NCBI RefSeq assembly: GCF_000519205.1
Contig: NZ_JAFB01000003.1
Coordinates: 207,428 to 271,427 of the forward strand
Length of the DNA stretch: 64,000 nucleotides
DNA from: Amycolatopsis taiwanensis DSM 45107
GTDB taxonomy: Bacteria > Actinomycetota > Actinomycetes > Mycobacteriales > Pseudonocardiaceae
Direction of reading: 5' to 3'
Under the pieces are notes generated by a model, which saw only the letters and a program-made list of their open reading frames with translations, ran no database searches and was not told the origin of the DNA. Positions 18,387 through 28,980 of the stretch are shown here, piece by piece. Position numbers and translations under genes: made by a program. Position 1 is the first letter of the stretch. Every line of letters begins with the position of its first letter.

Positions 18387-20009
18387 ATGATGCCGGGGGA
18401 AGAGACGAAGGTCACCATCACCGACGGCGAGCTGGCCGCGAAGTCGGCGCCGTTGGTGGACAAGCTGATCGCCGACCAGGTCGCCGGCAAGCTCGCCGCC
18501 GGTGACCCGACGCTGTGGGGTCCGGCGGCCGAGTCCGAGGCCGCCATCCGCCTGTCCTGGACGGCTTTGCACCGGAGTTCGCGCCCGCTGATCGGTGAGA
18601 TCGAGGCGCTGCGCGCCGAGTTGCACCGCGAGGGCATCGACCGCGTGGTCCTCGCCGGGATGGGCGGGTCGTCGCTGGCGCCCGAGGTGATCACGCGCAC
18701 CGAGGGCGTGCCGCTGACGGTGCTGGACACCACCGATCCCGGGCAGGTCGCCGACGCGCTCGCCGGTGACCTGAACCGGACGGTGATCGTCGTGTCGTCG
18801 AAGTCGGGCGGCACGGTGGAGACCGACAGCCACCGGCGGATCTTCGCCAAGGCGTTCGCGGACGCCGGGATCGACGCGGCGAGCCGCATAGTGGTGGTCA
18901 CCGACCCCGGCTCACCGCTGGCCGAGCTCGCCGAGGCCGAGGGGTACCGCAAGGTGTTCCTGGCCGACCCGCACGTGGGCGGCCGCTACTCCGCGCTCAC
19001 CGCGTTCGGGCTCGTCCCGGCCGGCCTGGCCGGGGCCGATGTGGCGCGCCTGCTCGACCAGGCCGCCGGCGTTGCGGAGAAGCTGGCCGCCGACGGCGCG
19101 GGCAATCCCGCGCTGACGCTGGCGGCCGCCTGGGGCGCCGCCCACGCCGACGGCGCCGAGAAGGTCGTCCTGGCCGACACCGGTTCCGGCATCACGGGCT
19201 TCGCCGACTGGGCCGAGCAGCTGATCGCCGAGTCGACCGGCAAGCAGGGCACCGGCCTGCTGCCGGTCGCCGTCGACAGCCCGGGCGCGCCCGGGTTCGC
19301 CGACGCCGGCCCGGACGCCACCCCGGTCGCCATCGGCCCCGGTACCGACGCGGCGCCGGTCGCGACCGCGGGCCCGCTGGGCGCGCAGTTCCTGCTGTGG
19401 GAGTTCGCCACCGCGATCGTGGGCCGGCTCCTGGAGATCAACCCGTTCGACCAGCCCGACGTGGAGGCCGCCAAGCAGGCCGCGCGGGACCTGCTCGACG
19501 ACCCCGCCCGGCTCGAGGGCGGCGCGCAGCCGTCCGCTGCGGACGGTCCCGTGGAGATCTTCGCGCCGGCCGGAGTGTCCACGGACGGCACGCTGGCCGA
19601 GGTCCTCCGCGCGTTCCTGGCGCTCGCGCCGGAACACGGCTACCTGTCCGTGCAGGCCTACCTCGACCGGCTCGACGACGCCTCGGCCGCGCTGCTGCGC
19701 GGAGAACTGGCACGGCGGAGCGGGTTGCAGACCACCTTCGGCTGGGGCCCGCGCTTCCTGCACTCGACCGGCCAGTACCACAAGGGCGGTCACCAGAACG
19801 GGATCTTCCTGCAGCTGACCGGCGCTCCGGAAACCGACCTCGAGGTGCCGGGCCGGCCCTACACGCTGGGCAAGCTGCAGCACGCGCAGGCGCTCGGGGA
19901 CGGCCAGGTGCTCACCCAGCACGGCCGCCCGGTGCTGCGCCTGCACCTGACCGACCGGGCCGCGGGCCTGGCGCACCTGATGCGTGCGGTCGAGGAGGTC
20001 GCCGAGTGA
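18387..20009 (+). CDS. pgi: Glucose-6-phosphate isomerase (actinobacterial pentose-phosphate-operon type)
   Basis: A 540-aa SIS-domain sugar isomerase. The first SIS domain carries GMGGSSLAPEVI near 92-103 and SSKSGGTVET near 141-150. A C-terminal section reads FGWGPRFLHSTGQYHKGG, typical of the diverged isomerases that sit between tal and zwf in actinobacteria. It interconverts glucose-6-phosphate and fructose-6-phosphate, linking this operon to glycolysis. It begins 2 nt after the tal stop at a double ATG, so coupling is likely. A phosphomannose isomerase activity cannot be excluded from sequence. Confidence 0.88.
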   Translation: MMPGEETKVTITDGELAAKSAPLVDKLIADQVAGKLAAGDPTLWGPAAESEAAIRLSWTALHRSSRPLIGEIEALRAELHREGIDRVVLAGMGGSSLAPEVITRTEGVPLTVLDTTDPGQVADALAGDLNRTVIVVSSKSGGTVETDSHRRIFAKAFADAGIDAASRIVVVTDPGSPLAELAEAEGYRKVFLADPHVGGRYSALTAFGLVPAGLAGADVARLLDQAAGVAEKLAADGAGNPALTLAAAWGAAHADGAEKVVLADTGSGITGFADWAEQLIAESTGKQGTGLLPVAVDSPGAPGFADAGPDATPVAIGPGTDAAPVATAGPLGAQFLLWEFATAIVGRLLEINPFDQPDVEAAKQAARDLLDDPARLEGGAQPSAADGPVEIFAPAGVSTDGTLAEVLRAFLALAPEHGYLSVQAYLDRLDDASAALLRGELARRSGLQTTFGWGPRFLHSTGQYHKGGHQNGIFLQLTGAPETDLEVPGRPYTLGKLQHAQALGDGQVLTQHGRPVLRLHLTDRAAGLAHLMRAVEEVAE

Positions 20010-20047
20010 GGGTGTCAGCGCGCGAACCAGGGAAGGAGACAGTGTGA
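20006..20047 (+). CDS. Putative 13-aa coupling mini-ORF between pgi and zwf
   Basis: GTG overlaps the pgi stop (GTGA) and the mini-ORF stop overlaps the zwf GTG (GTGA). The peptide MRVSAREPGKETV encodes GGGAAGGAGACAG, the zwf ribosome-binding site. Overlaps at both ends fit a translational relay; coding status is otherwise unsupported. Confidence 0.28.
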   Translation: MRVSAREPGKETV

Positions 20048-21573
20048 CCGAGCGGTGGACGAACCCGCTACGCGATCCCCGGGACAAGCGGCTGCCCCGG
20101 ATCGCCGGACCGTCCAGCCTGGTGATCTTCGGGGTGACCGGGGACCTGTCCCGCAAGAAGCTCATGCCGGCGATCTACGACCTGGCCAACCGTGGCCTGC
20201 TGCCGGCCGGCTTCTCCCTGGTCGGGTTCGCGCGCCGGGACTGGGCGAACGAGGACTTCGGGCAACTGGTCCACGACTCGGTGGCGGAGCACGCACGCAC
20301 GCCGTTCCGGGAATCGGTGTGGCAGCGGCTGGCCGAGGGAATCCGGTTCGTGCAGGGAAGCTTCGACGACGACGCGAGCTTCGACCGGCTGGCCGACACC
20401 GTGCGTGAGCTCAACACCGAGCGCGGCACCGGCGGCAACACGGCGTTCTACCTGTCGATCCCGCCGAGCGCGTTCCCGGTGGTGACCAAGCAGTTGGCCC
20501 GCTCGGGCCTGGCCACGGCGGACGAGCACAGCTGGCGCCGGGTCGTCATCGAGAAGCCGTTCGGGCACGACCTGGCCAGTGCCAAGGAACTCAACGCGAT
20601 CGTCAACGACGTCTTCCCCGAGGAATCGGTGTTCCGCATCGACCACTACCTCGGCAAGGAGACGGTGCAGAACATCCTGGCCCTGCGCTTCGCCAACCAG
20701 CTGTTCGAGCCGATCTGGAACGCCCACTACGTCGACCACGTGCAGATCACCATGGCCGAGGACATCGGCCTCGGTGGCCGCGCCGGCTACTACGACGGCA
20801 TCGGCGCCGCCCGGGACGTGATCCAGAACCACCTCCTGCAGTTGCTGGCGTTCACCGCGATGGAGGAGCCGGTCTCCTTCGAACCGCGCGCCCTGCGCTC
20901 CGAGAAGATCAAGGTGCTCTCGGCGACCAAGCCGGTGCAGCCGTTCGACGAGACCACCGCGCGCGGCCAGTACGCGGGTGGCTGGCAGGGCGGCAAGAAG
21001 GTGCCGGGCCTGTTGCAGGAAGCGGGGTTCGCGAAGGACTCGACGACCGAGACCTACGCCGCGGTCACCCTCGCAGTGGAGAACCGCCGGTGGGCCGGGG
21101 TGCCGTTCTACCTGCGTACCGGCAAGCGGCTGGGCCGGCGGGTGACCGAGATCGCGGTGGTGTTCAAGCGCGCCCCGCACCTGCCCTTCGACCGCACCGA
21201 CACCGAGGAGCTGGGGCAGAACGCCCTGGTCATCCGGGTGCAGCCGGACGAGGGCGTGACGCTGCGGTTCGGGTCGAAGGTGCCCGGCACCACGATGGAG
21301 GTCCGCGACGTCACCATGGACTTCGGCTACGGCCACGCCTTCACCGAGTCCTCGCCGGAGGCCTACGAGCGGCTGATCCTGGACGTGCTGCTGGGTGAGC
21401 CGTCGCTGTTCCCGGTGAACGACGAGGTCGAGCTGTCCTGGGAGATCCTGGACCCGATCCTGGAGCACTGGGCCAAGCACGGCGCGCCGGAGTCCTACGC
21501 GCCGGGCAGCTGGGGGCCGCCCTCGGCGGACGCCCTGCTCGCCCGCTCCGGCCGGAACTGGAGAAGGCCGTGA
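20044..21573 (+). CDS. zwf: Glucose-6-phosphate 1-dehydrogenase
   Basis: A 509-aa dehydrogenase that oxidises glucose-6-phosphate with NADP+, the entry to the oxidative pentose-phosphate pathway. NADP-binding GVTGDLSRKKL is at 30-40, EKPFGHDL at 170-177, and the active-site signature RIDHYLGKE at 198-206. GTG 20044 follows AAGGAG. The partner assembly factor OpcA is encoded next. Confidence 0.97.
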   Translation: MTERWTNPLRDPRDKRLPRIAGPSSLVIFGVTGDLSRKKLMPAIYDLANRGLLPAGFSLVGFARRDWANEDFGQLVHDSVAEHARTPFRESVWQRLAEGIRFVQGSFDDDASFDRLADTVRELNTERGTGGNTAFYLSIPPSAFPVVTKQLARSGLATADEHSWRRVVIEKPFGHDLASAKELNAIVNDVFPEESVFRIDHYLGKETVQNILALRFANQLFEPIWNAHYVDHVQITMAEDIGLGGRAGYYDGIGAARDVIQNHLLQLLAFTAMEEPVSFEPRALRSEKIKVLSATKPVQPFDETTARGQYAGGWQGGKKVPGLLQEAGFAKDSTTETYAAVTLAVENRRWAGVPFYLRTGKRLGRRVTEIAVVFKRAPHLPFDRTDTEELGQNALVIRVQPDEGVTLRFGSKVPGTTMEVRDVTMDFGYGHAFTESSPEAYERLILDVLLGEPSLFPVNDEVELSWEILDPILEHWAKHGAPESYAPGSWGPPSADALLARSGRNWRRP

Positions 21574-21629
21574 CACCGGCCATCCCGATCGATTGCGCGC
21601 AGTCGCGGAAAGGACAGCGGCGAGGATGA
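21570..21629 (+). CDS. Putative 19-aa coupling mini-ORF between zwf and opcA
   Basis: GTG overlaps the zwf TGA and its TGA overlaps the opcA ATG (ATGA). The peptide begins MTPAIPIDCAQ and ends RKGQRRG; its last codons contain CGCGGAAAGGACAG, close to the ribosome-binding cassette seen at other junctions. Confidence 0.28.
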   Translation: MTPAIPIDCAQSRKGQRRG

Positions 21630-22630
21630 TCATCGACCTGCCATCCACGACGACTTCACAGGTCAATCGCAAGCTCGTCGAGATCCGCGAGCGCGGTGGG
21701 GCGGTCGCCCTCGGCCGGGTGCTCACCCTGCTGATCGTCGACGACGACGGCGCGCACCTGGAGGAGCACATCGACGCGGCCAACGAGGCCAGCCGTGAGC
21801 ACCCGTGCCGGGTGATCGTGGTCGCGCGCGGCTCGCGCACGGCGGCGCCCCGCATCGACGGCCAGATCCGGGTCGGCGGTGACGCCGGCGCCAGCGAAGT
21901 GATCGTCCTGCGGCTCTACGGGCCCCTGGCGAGCCAGGGCCAGAGCGCGGTCATCCCGCTGCTGCTGTCCGACGCGCCGATCGTGACCTGGTGGCCGGGC
22001 GCGGGCCCGAAGGCCCCGGCGCAGGACCCGCTGGGCCAGATCGCGCAGCGCCGGATCACCGACTCCGCCGCCGAGCGGAACCCGGTCCGGGCACTGGCCG
22101 GCCGGCGCAAGACCTATGTGGAGGGTGACAGCGACCTGGCCTGGACCCGGCTGACCAACTGGCGTGCGCAGCTGGTCGCGGCGCTGGACCTGCCGCCGCA
22201 CGAGGAGGTCACGGCCGCCGCGGTCACCGGCGAGGCGGACTCGCCCTCGACGGAGCTGCTTGCGGGCTGGCTGGCCGAGTACCTCGACATACCGGTGAAG
22301 CGGATCAAGTCGACCACCGCCCAGGGCATCGAGGCGGTGTCGCTGGAGCGCCGGTCAGGGCCGGTCAAGCTGTACCGCCCGGACGGCAAGGTGGGCACGC
22401 TGACCCAGCCCGGCCAGCCGGCCCGCCGGATCGCGCTGCACCGCCGCAACACCAAGGACTGTCTCATCGAGGAGCTGCGGCGGCTGGACCCGGACGAGGT
22501 GTACGAGGCCGCCCTGCACGGTCTGGACAAGCTCGCGGCTTCCTCGGGCGCCGGTGCCAGGGCAGCGCGCAAGCCCGGCGGTGCCCGCAAGACTGCCGGT
22601 CAGGCGAAGGCGAAGGCCCCCGCGAAATGA
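21626..22630 (+). CDS. opcA: Glucose-6-phosphate dehydrogenase assembly protein OpcA
   Basis: A 334-aa OpcA-family protein, required for assembly or redox control of glucose-6-phosphate dehydrogenase in actinobacteria and cyanobacteria. Recognisable segments: [19 protein letters not shown] at the N-terminus, [14 protein letters not shown] near 114-127, and a Lys/Ala-rich tail after 305. ATG 21626 was chosen over an upstream GTG because the family begins MIxDLP. Confidence 0.95.
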   Translation: MIIDLPSTTTSQVNRKLVEIRERGGAVALGRVLTLLIVDDDGAHLEEHIDAANEASREHPCRVIVVARGSRTAAPRIDGQIRVGGDAGASEVIVLRLYGPLASQGQSAVIPLLLSDAPIVTWWPGAGPKAPAQDPLGQIAQRRITDSAAERNPVRALAGRRKTYVEGDSDLAWTRLTNWRAQLVAALDLPPHEEVTAAAVTGEADSPSTELLAGWLAEYLDIPVKRIKSTTAQGIEAVSLERRSGPVKLYRPDGKVGTLTQPGQPARRIALHRRNTKDCLIEELRRLDPDEVYEAALHGLDKLAASSGAGARAARKPGGARKTAGQAKAKAPAK

Positions 22631-22674
22631 GGCCGGCGCCCAGGGTGGCGGCCGGCGAAGGGAGAGTTCGGTGA
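22627..22674 (+). CDS. Putative 15-aa coupling mini-ORF between opcA and pgl
   Basis: ATG overlaps the opcA stop (ATGA) and its stop overlaps the pgl GTG (GTGA). The peptide [15 protein letters not shown] begins like the 8-codon mini-ORF upstream of hpnG-ispH (MRPA) and contains the pgl ribosome-binding sequence GAAGGGAGAG. Confidence 0.28.
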   Translation: MRPAPRVAAGEGRVR

Positions 22675-23450
22675 GCAAGACCGAAGTAGTGGTCTACGCC
22701 AATTCCGACCTGTTGGCGGCCGCCGCCGCGGCCCGGCTGGTGACCCGGCTGGTCGACCTGCAGGCGGCCAAGGGATCGGCGTCCCTCGTGCTCACCGGCG
22801 GCGGCACCGGGATCGCCGTGCTGGAGCAGCTGCGCCGGTCCCCGGCCCGGGACGCGGTGGACTGGTCACGGCTGGACCTGTACTGGGGCGACGAGCGGTT
22901 CGTACCCGCGGACGACGACGAACGCAACGAAAGGCAGGCCCGCCGGGCGCTGCTCGACCACGTACCGGTCGACGAGAAGCGGGTGCACCCGATGGCCGCC
23001 TCGGACGGCGAGTTCGGCGACGACCCCGACGCGGCGGCCGAGGCGTACGCGCGGGTGCTTGCCGCCAATGCCCGGCCGGAGGACCACGGCGACGTACCTG
23101 GCTTCGACATCATGCTGCTCGGGCTGGGCGGCGAGGGGCACACGGCGTCGGTGTTCCCGGAGTCGCCGGCGGTGTACGAGACCGAGCGGTCGGTGATCGC
23201 GGTGCGCAACAGCCCCAAGCCGCCGCCCACGCGGATTTCCCTTACCCTGCCGGCGATCCGGCAGGCTCGCGACGTCTGGCTGATGACCACCGGAGGGGCC
23301 AAGGCGGACGCCGTCGCGCTGGCCCTCTCCGGCGCGGGCGAGGTGCAGCTGCCGGTCGCCGGAGCGCGCGGCACGCACCGGACCCTGTGGCTCATCGACC
23401 GGACCGCCGCCGCGAAGCTGTCACACGTCTACCTGCCGCCCACCGCCTGA
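22671..23450 (+). CDS. pgl: 6-phosphogluconolactonase
   Basis: A 259-aa DevB-type lactonase that hydrolyses the product of glucose-6-phosphate dehydrogenase. Motifs: LVLTGGGTG near 40-48, [13 protein letters not shown] near 70-82, and [20 protein letters not shown] near 144-163. GTG 22671 follows GGGAGAG and is coupled to the preceding mini-ORF. It is the last gene of the pentose-phosphate operon; 170 bp separate it from the next gene. Confidence 0.95.
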   Translation: MSKTEVVVYANSDLLAAAAAARLVTRLVDLQAAKGSASLVLTGGGTGIAVLEQLRRSPARDAVDWSRLDLYWGDERFVPADDDERNERQARRALLDHVPVDEKRVHPMAASDGEFGDDPDAAAEAYARVLAANARPEDHGDVPGFDIMLLGLGGEGHTASVFPESPAVYETERSVIAVRNSPKPPPTRISLTLPAIRQARDVWLMTTGGAKADAVALALSGAGEVQLPVAGARGTHRTLWLIDRTAAAKLSHVYLPPTA

Positions 23451-23620
23451 TCGGCCGCATCCGGGGGGAACGCCTGACGATTGCCGGTTACCGTGCGTGA
23501 GAAATCCGGGACCATGACCCGACCGCGTTAGCATCCGCACATTTCTTTGTAACGGCGCGTCCCATTGGCGGGTCTCGACAGTCTCATGGTCCGAGTCGAG
23601 AAGACGAATGAGGTCCGAGC

Positions 23621-24832
23621 ATGGGCACTGAGGGGCTCCCCATTCCGATCACGGTCGGCGGCCCGGGCGCGGGGGCCACCGACCGCACGCGGGAGCGGAC
23701 CACCGCACGGCCCGTCTTCCCGTTCAAGATGCCGCTCAAACGGGAAATGTGGTCTTCCGTGGCCATGGACGCCGCCGCGGTCGTGCTGGCGGCGCTCGAC
23801 GTCTGGCTGGTCATTCCGGACAAGGCGCCGTCGTATTCGCTGTACCTTTCGGCGCTGGCCTGCCTGTCGCTGGTATTCCGCCGGTGGCTGCCGTTCGTCG
23901 TCGTGCTGGGCACCGTGCCGGGGTTCCTGACCGGCTGGTCGCAACTGGCCGCGATGATCGCCCTCGGCATGCTGGCCACCCGCAAGCAGATGCACTGGAA
24001 GGTGTGGGCCGGCGCGACGCTGGTGTGGGCGTGCCGGTTCATCCAGTGGCCGCTGTCCGACTTCGCCGAGCTGAGCTGGCGGGAACACGCCATCGACGCG
24101 ATCTACGCGGTGCTGGTCGCCGGCATGCCGATCGCGATCGGGCTGCTGATCGGGGCACGGGCCGAGCTCGCGCAGCGGCTCGGCGAACTCGCGGCGAGCC
24201 GCGACCGGGAACGCAAGCTCCGGGACGACGCGGTCCGGGCCGAGGAACGGGCCCGGCTGGCCCGGGAGATGCACGACGTCGTCTCCCACGACATCACGCT
24301 GATCGCCATGCAGGCCGGAGCACTGACCGCCGCGCCCGGCTCGGCCAACGCACTGGAAACCGCGCAAACGATCCGGACGCTGTCCACGCGCACCCTCGAA
24401 GAGCTCCGGTCGTTGGTCGGTGTGCTGCGCTCCGGCGCCCACGACGACGGCCCGCAACCCGGAATCGGCGAACTGGACCAGCTGGTGCAGGGCAGCGAGG
24501 TGCCGGTGCAGCTGAGCGTGGACAGGGTTCCCGAGCAACTGCCGGCCAAGGTGTCCGCGGCCGCCTACCGCACCGTGCAGGAATGCCTGACCAATGTCCG
24601 CAAGCACGCGCCGGGTGCGGCCGCGACCGTGGTCGTCGTAGGCAAGGAAGAGACGCTGACCGTCGAGGTCAGCAACGACCGGCCGCGCCGGCCGGCCACC
24701 CCGCTGCCCTCGGGCGGCCACGGCCTCACCGGGCTGGCCGAACGGGCCAGGCTGCTCGGTGGCAGCTTCGAGACCGAGCCGACCGAGGACGGCGGATTCC
24801 GAGTACGCGCCAGCTACCCAGTGGACCCCTGA
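23621..24832 (+). CDS. Sensor histidine kinase, NarL/DesK (HisKA_3) type, orphan
   Basis: A 403-aa membrane sensor kinase. A ~45-residue N-terminal cytosolic tail precedes four to five hydrophobic segments (about 48-180). The dimerisation/phosphoacceptor box AREMHDVVSHDITL is near 219-232 with the phospho-His in EMHD, and a degenerate HATPase domain follows (TVQECLTNVRKHAPG near 318-332, GHGLTGLAERARLLGG near 366-381). ATG 23621 has GAGGT 6 nt upstream. No response regulator lies beside it, so its partner must be elsewhere. The stimulus cannot be inferred. Confidence 0.9.
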   Translation: MGTEGLPIPITVGGPGAGATDRTRERTTARPVFPFKMPLKREMWSSVAMDAAAVVLAALDVWLVIPDKAPSYSLYLSALACLSLVFRRWLPFVVVLGTVPGFLTGWSQLAAMIALGMLATRKQMHWKVWAGATLVWACRFIQWPLSDFAELSWREHAIDAIYAVLVAGMPIAIGLLIGARAELAQRLGELAASRDRERKLRDDAVRAEERARLAREMHDVVSHDITLIAMQAGALTAAPGSANALETAQTIRTLSTRTLEELRSLVGVLRSGAHDDGPQPGIGELDQLVQGSEVPVQLSVDRVPEQLPAKVSAAAYRTVQECLTNVRKHAPGAAATVVVVGKEETLTVEVSNDRPRRPATPLPSGGHGLTGLAERARLLGGSFETEPTEDGGFRVRASYPVDP

Positions 24833-24854
24833 ACCCCTGGACGCCTACCACGTG

Positions 24855-25026
24855 GTGTTTCAAAGCGCGGAGCCGCTTGCGGTGGGCCGTCCACTTGCAC
24901 CGCCGCGGGTTCTGAGGCGGTTCCTGGCGAGGACAGCGCCGACGTGGTGAATTGGCCACTCATGAGGAGGCGATCCCGGAGCCAGGGACCGCCTCACGCA
25001 CCGCCACGCAAGCCACTTCGAAACAC
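24855..25026. repeat. Repeat family B, copy 2, with inverted ends
   Basis: The ends are inverted copies: GTGTTTCAAAG on the left and CTTCGAAACAC on the right. The left arm continues GAGCCGCTTGCGGTGGGCC, and the right arm carries CACCGCCACGCAAGCC. The element fills the 196-bp convergent gap between the histidine kinase and rbpA. About 90 bp in the middle are absent from copy 3. It may act as a bidirectional transcription end or be a MITE-like element. Nothing else is visible in this gap. Confidence 0.8.
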
Positions 25027-25028
25027 CC

Positions 25029-25370
25029 TTAGATCTGGCGGCGGAGGCGGAGGCGCTCTAGCGCCTCGGCGAGAATGGCCTCGCCGTCGGCGTCGCTACG
25101 CCGTTCCTTCACATAGGCCAGGTGGGTCTTGTACGGCTCGGTCCGCGGAGCGGCCGGAGGGTTCTTTTCGTCCTGACCGCCCGGCAGGCCGCACCGTGGG
25201 CAGTCCCATTCCTCCGGAATCTCGGCGTCCATCGCGAACGAGGGACGCGACTCGTGCCCGTTGGCACACCAGTAAGACACCCGGCGACGGGGCGCGGACT
25301 CACCGCGCTCGGACTCACCGGAAGGACCGGCACCGACCCTGGTGCCGCGAATCGCATTACCGCCAACCAT
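25029..25370 (-). CDS. rbpA: RNA polymerase-binding protein RbpA
   Basis: A 113-aa actinobacterial transcription factor that binds RNA polymerase and group I/II sigma factors, stabilising open complexes. The zinc-type core has WCANGHESRPSFA near 34-46 and CPRCGLPGG near 57-65; the sigma-interacting C-terminus reads KTHLAYVKERRSDADGE. Length and motifs match the family. ATG at 25370. It is convergent with the histidine kinase across repeat B. Confidence 0.97.
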   Translation of the reverse strand: MVGGNAIRGTRVGAGPSGESERGESAPRRRVSYWCANGHESRPSFAMDAEIPEEWDCPRCGLPGGQDEKNPPAAPRTEPYKTHLAYVKERRSDADGEAILAEALERLRLRRQI

Positions 25371-25423
25371 GAATCCTCACAGTGTTGTCTGGCGGCGCAC
25401 CCCCCATAGGCACGCCCGTGCTC

Positions 25424-25654
25424 TCAGACCTTCATCAACAGGCCGAGTCCCACGATGCTGATCAGCCAGATCGCACCGAGCAGCAGGGTGATGCGGTCGA
25501 GGTTCTTCTCGGCCACGCTCGACCCGGCCAGGCTCGACTGCATCCCGCCCCCGAACAACGACGACAGCCCGCCCCCGCGGCCGCGGTGCAGCAAGACCGC
25601 GACACACAGCAGCACGCTGGACGCGATCAACAGGATTTGCAGGAACAGTTTCAT
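25424..25654 (-). CDS. secG: Preprotein translocase subunit SecG
   Basis: A 76-aa inner-membrane protein with two transmembrane segments (about 3-22 and 53-74) flanking a glycine-rich cytosolic loop (GRGGGLSSLFGGGMQSSLAG), the standard SecG layout. It assists SecYE in protein export. ATG 25654 follows AGGAAGAG. A TAGGAT -10-like element lies at 25708-25713 on the minus strand. It follows tpiA, as in mycobacteria. Confidence 0.95.
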   Translation of the reverse strand: MKLFLQILLIASSVLLCVAVLLHRGRGGGLSSLFGGGMQSSLAGSSVAEKNLDRITLLLGAIWLISIVGLGLLMKV

Positions 25655-25736
25655 CTCTTCCTCTGTCGTTGTCCGAAGGTGAAGCGGGACCTCATGGTGG
25701 TACCCCGATCCTACGTCACCTGCCACGGGCGAGCCC

Positions 25737-25751
25737 GACCGTGTGACGGTC
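25737..25751. terminator. Short hairpin between tpiA and secG
   Basis: GACCGT and ACGGTC form a 6-bp stem with a 3-nt loop, in the 130-bp gap after the tpiA stop. There is no U-tract. It could be a weak terminator of the gap-pgk-tpi operon or an operator. Confidence 0.35.
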
Positions 25752-25784
25752 TGAGGTTGACAGACTACTCGTCGCCCGCGGCGG

Positions 25785-26573
25785 TCAGGGCAGCGGTCCC
25801 CCGGCGGCCAGGGCACACAGCTTGGTGAACTCGTCGGCCTGCAGGCTCGCACCGCCGACCAGGGCGCCGTCGATGTTGTCGCACGCGACCAGTTCACCGA
25901 TGTTGTTCGACTTGACCGAGCCGCCGTAGAGAATCCGGACGGCCTCGGCCACCTCACCGCCGTACTTGTCGGCGAGGGTCTCCCGGAGTGCCTTGCAGAC
26001 CTCCTCCGCGTCGGCGGCGGTGGCCACCCGGCCGGTGCCGATCGCCCAGACCGGCTCGTAGGCGACCACCACCTTCTCCTTGACCTGCTCGGCTTTCAGG
26101 CCCTTGAGCCCGGCGATCAGCTGCTGGCACCCGTGCTCGACGTGGCCGCCGGCCTCGCGGACCTCGAGCCGCTCGCCCACGCACAGGATCGGGCTGAGCC
26201 CGTGCTTGATCGCGGCGCGAACCTTGCGGTTGACCAGCTCGTCGTTCTCGCCGTGGTACTCGCGGCGCTCCGAGTGCCCCACGGTCACGTAGGTGCAGCC
26301 GAGCTTGGCCAGCATCGGCCCGGACACCTCACCGGTGTAGGCACCGGAATCGTGCGCGGACAGATCCTGCGCACCGTAGGTGAGCAGCAACTTGTCCCCG
26401 TCGACGAGGGTCTGGATGCTGCGGATGTCGGTAAAAGGTGGAAGTACGGCGACATCCACCTTGGCGTAATACTTCTCCGGCAACGAGAACGCGATCTTCT
26501 GGACCAGCGCGATGGCCTCGAGGTGGTTGAGGTTCATCTTCCAGTTGCCGGCGACGAACGTCTTGCGCGCCAT
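25785..26573 (-). CDS. tpiA: Triosephosphate isomerase
   Basis: A 262-aa TIM barrel that interconverts dihydroxyacetone phosphate and glyceraldehyde-3-phosphate. GNWKMN is at 9-14, catalytic His100 lies in GHSERR, catalytic Glu173 in [12 protein letters not shown], and the phosphate loop is [11 protein letters not shown] 26573 gives the conserved [13 protein letters not shown] start. Last gene of the gap-pgk-tpi operon. Confidence 0.98.
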   Translation of the reverse strand: MARKTFVAGNWKMNLNHLEAIALVQKIAFSLPEKYYAKVDVAVLPPFTDIRSIQTLVDGDKLLLTYGAQDLSAHDSGAYTGEVSGPMLAKLGCTYVTVGHSERREYHGENDELVNRKVRAAIKHGLSPILCVGERLEVREAGGHVEHGCQQLIAGLKGLKAEQVKEKVVVAYEPVWAIGTGRVATAADAEEVCKALRETLADKYGGEVAEAVRILYGGSVKSNNIGELVACDNIDGALVGGASLQADEFTKLCALAAGGPLP

Positions 26574-26611
26574 CAGTCTTCTCCGGTCTCTGCTTCGGGA
26601 AAGGAACATGC

Positions 26612-26640
26612 GGCGAGCGGCGGCGCCGCCGCCGCTCGCC
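26612..26640. terminator. Strong 13-bp hairpin between pgk and tpiA
   Basis: A perfect 13-bp stem (GGCGAGCGGCGGC with its complement) closes a 3-nt loop. It starts 13 nt after the pgk stop codon on the minus strand. No U-tract follows. It probably limits read-through or stabilises the upstream mRNA, so tpiA may be expressed at a different level from gap-pgk. Confidence 0.55.
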
Positions 26641-26653
26641 TTCGCTCGTCGGC

Positions 26654-27877
26654 CTACCGCCCGGCCAGCACCGCCACGCCCGGAAGCTCCTTGCCCTCCA
26701 GGAACTCCAGGGACGCGCCGCCGCCGGTGGAGATGTGCGAGAACCCGTCCTCCGGCAGCCCGAGCAGGCGCACCGCGGCGGCCGAGTCTCCGCCGCCGAC
26801 CACGCTGTAGGCATCGCCGTCGACGATGGCCTGGGCCACGCCGCGGGTGCCGGCCGCGAACGGTGCGAGCTCGAACACCCCGGCCGGGCCGTTCCAGAAC
26901 ACCGTCTTCGCCCCGGCGATCGCCCCGGCGAACAGCTCGACCGTGCGCGGCCCGATGTCCAGGCCCTTCCAGGAGGCGGGAATCGCGTTGGCGGGAACCG
27001 TGCGAACCTCGACATCGGCGGCGAGCGCCTCGGCGATCACCACGTCGACCGGCAGCACGATCTTGTCGCCGTGCTCGTCGAGCAGCTTCCCGGCGGTGGC
27101 GACGAAATCGGTCTCCAGCAGGGAACCGCCGACGTCGTGCCCCTGCGCGGCGAGGAAGGTGAAGGCCATCCCGCCGCCGATGAGGAGCTTGTCGACCTTC
27201 GGCAGCAGCGCCTCGATGACGGCGAGCTTGTCCGACACCTTCGACCCGCCCAGCACGACCACGTACGGGCGCGCCGGGTCGCCGGTGAGCCTGGTCAGCA
27301 CCGCCAGCTCGGCGAGCACGAGGCCACCCGCGTAGGCGGGCAGCACCCGTGCGACGTCGTAGACGGAGGCTTGTTTCCGGTGCACCACACCGAACCCGTC
27401 GGACACGAACGCCTCGGCCAGGCTCGCGAACTCAGCCGCGAGCTCGGCCCGCTCGGCATCGTTCTTGCTGGTCTCGCGGGGGTCGAACCGGACGTTCTCC
27501 AGCAGGCCCACCGAACCGTCGGCCAGCAATGCCGCGAGCGACTTCGCCTCCGGGCCGACCACGTCACCGGCCAGCCTGACCTCGGCGCCGAGCAGCTCGC
27601 CGAGCCGGTCGGCGACCGGGCGCAGCGAGAACTCCGGATCCGGCGTCCCCTTGGGCCGGCCAAGGTGGGCCGCCACGATCACCTTCGCGCCGGCCTCGGC
27701 CAGCCGCCGGATCGTGGGCAGCGCCGCCCGGACCCGCCCGTCGTCGGTGATGGTGGCGCCGTCGAGCGGGACGTTCAGGTCGGAACGCACCAGGACGCGC
27801 CGGCCCGCAACCCCCTCCTTCAGCAGGTCGTCCACGGTCTTGACAGCGCTCGCGTCGAAACGCGCGGTCGAGTTCAC
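26654..27877 (-). CDS. pgk: Phosphoglycerate kinase
   Basis: A 407-aa glycolytic kinase that makes ATP from 1,3-bisphosphoglycerate. [10 protein letters not shown] is at 31-40, HLGRPKG near 70-76, GGSKVSDKL near 210-218, and the nucleotide-binding [10 protein letters not shown] near 362-371. GTG 27877. It lies 32 bp downstream of gap. Confidence 0.97.
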   Translation of the reverse strand: MNSTARFDASAVKTVDDLLKEGVAGRRVLVRSDLNVPLDGATITDDGRVRAALPTIRRLAEAGAKVIVAAHLGRPKGTPDPEFSLRPVADRLGELLGAEVRLAGDVVGPEAKSLAALLADGSVGLLENVRFDPRETSKNDAERAELAAEFASLAEAFVSDGFGVVHRKQASVYDVARVLPAYAGGLVLAELAVLTRLTGDPARPYVVVLGGSKVSDKLAVIEALLPKVDKLLIGGGMAFTFLAAQGHDVGGSLLETDFVATAGKLLDEHGDKIVLPVDVVIAEALAADVEVRTVPANAIPASWKGLDIGPRTVELFAGAIAGAKTVFWNGPAGVFELAPFAAGTRGVAQAIVDGDAYSVVGGGDSAAAVRLLGLPEDGFSHISTGGGASLEFLEGKELPGVAVLAGR

Positions 27878-27909
27878 AGGCCGTTACCTTCCTCGTCCCT
27901 CCGGCCGGC

Positions 27910-28980
<1,071 letters not shown>

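Noticed and set aside
24833-25028. A small gene in the convergent gap before rbpA
   Set aside because: The open frames there read through repeat B arms that recur at other loci; nothing protein-like is conserved.
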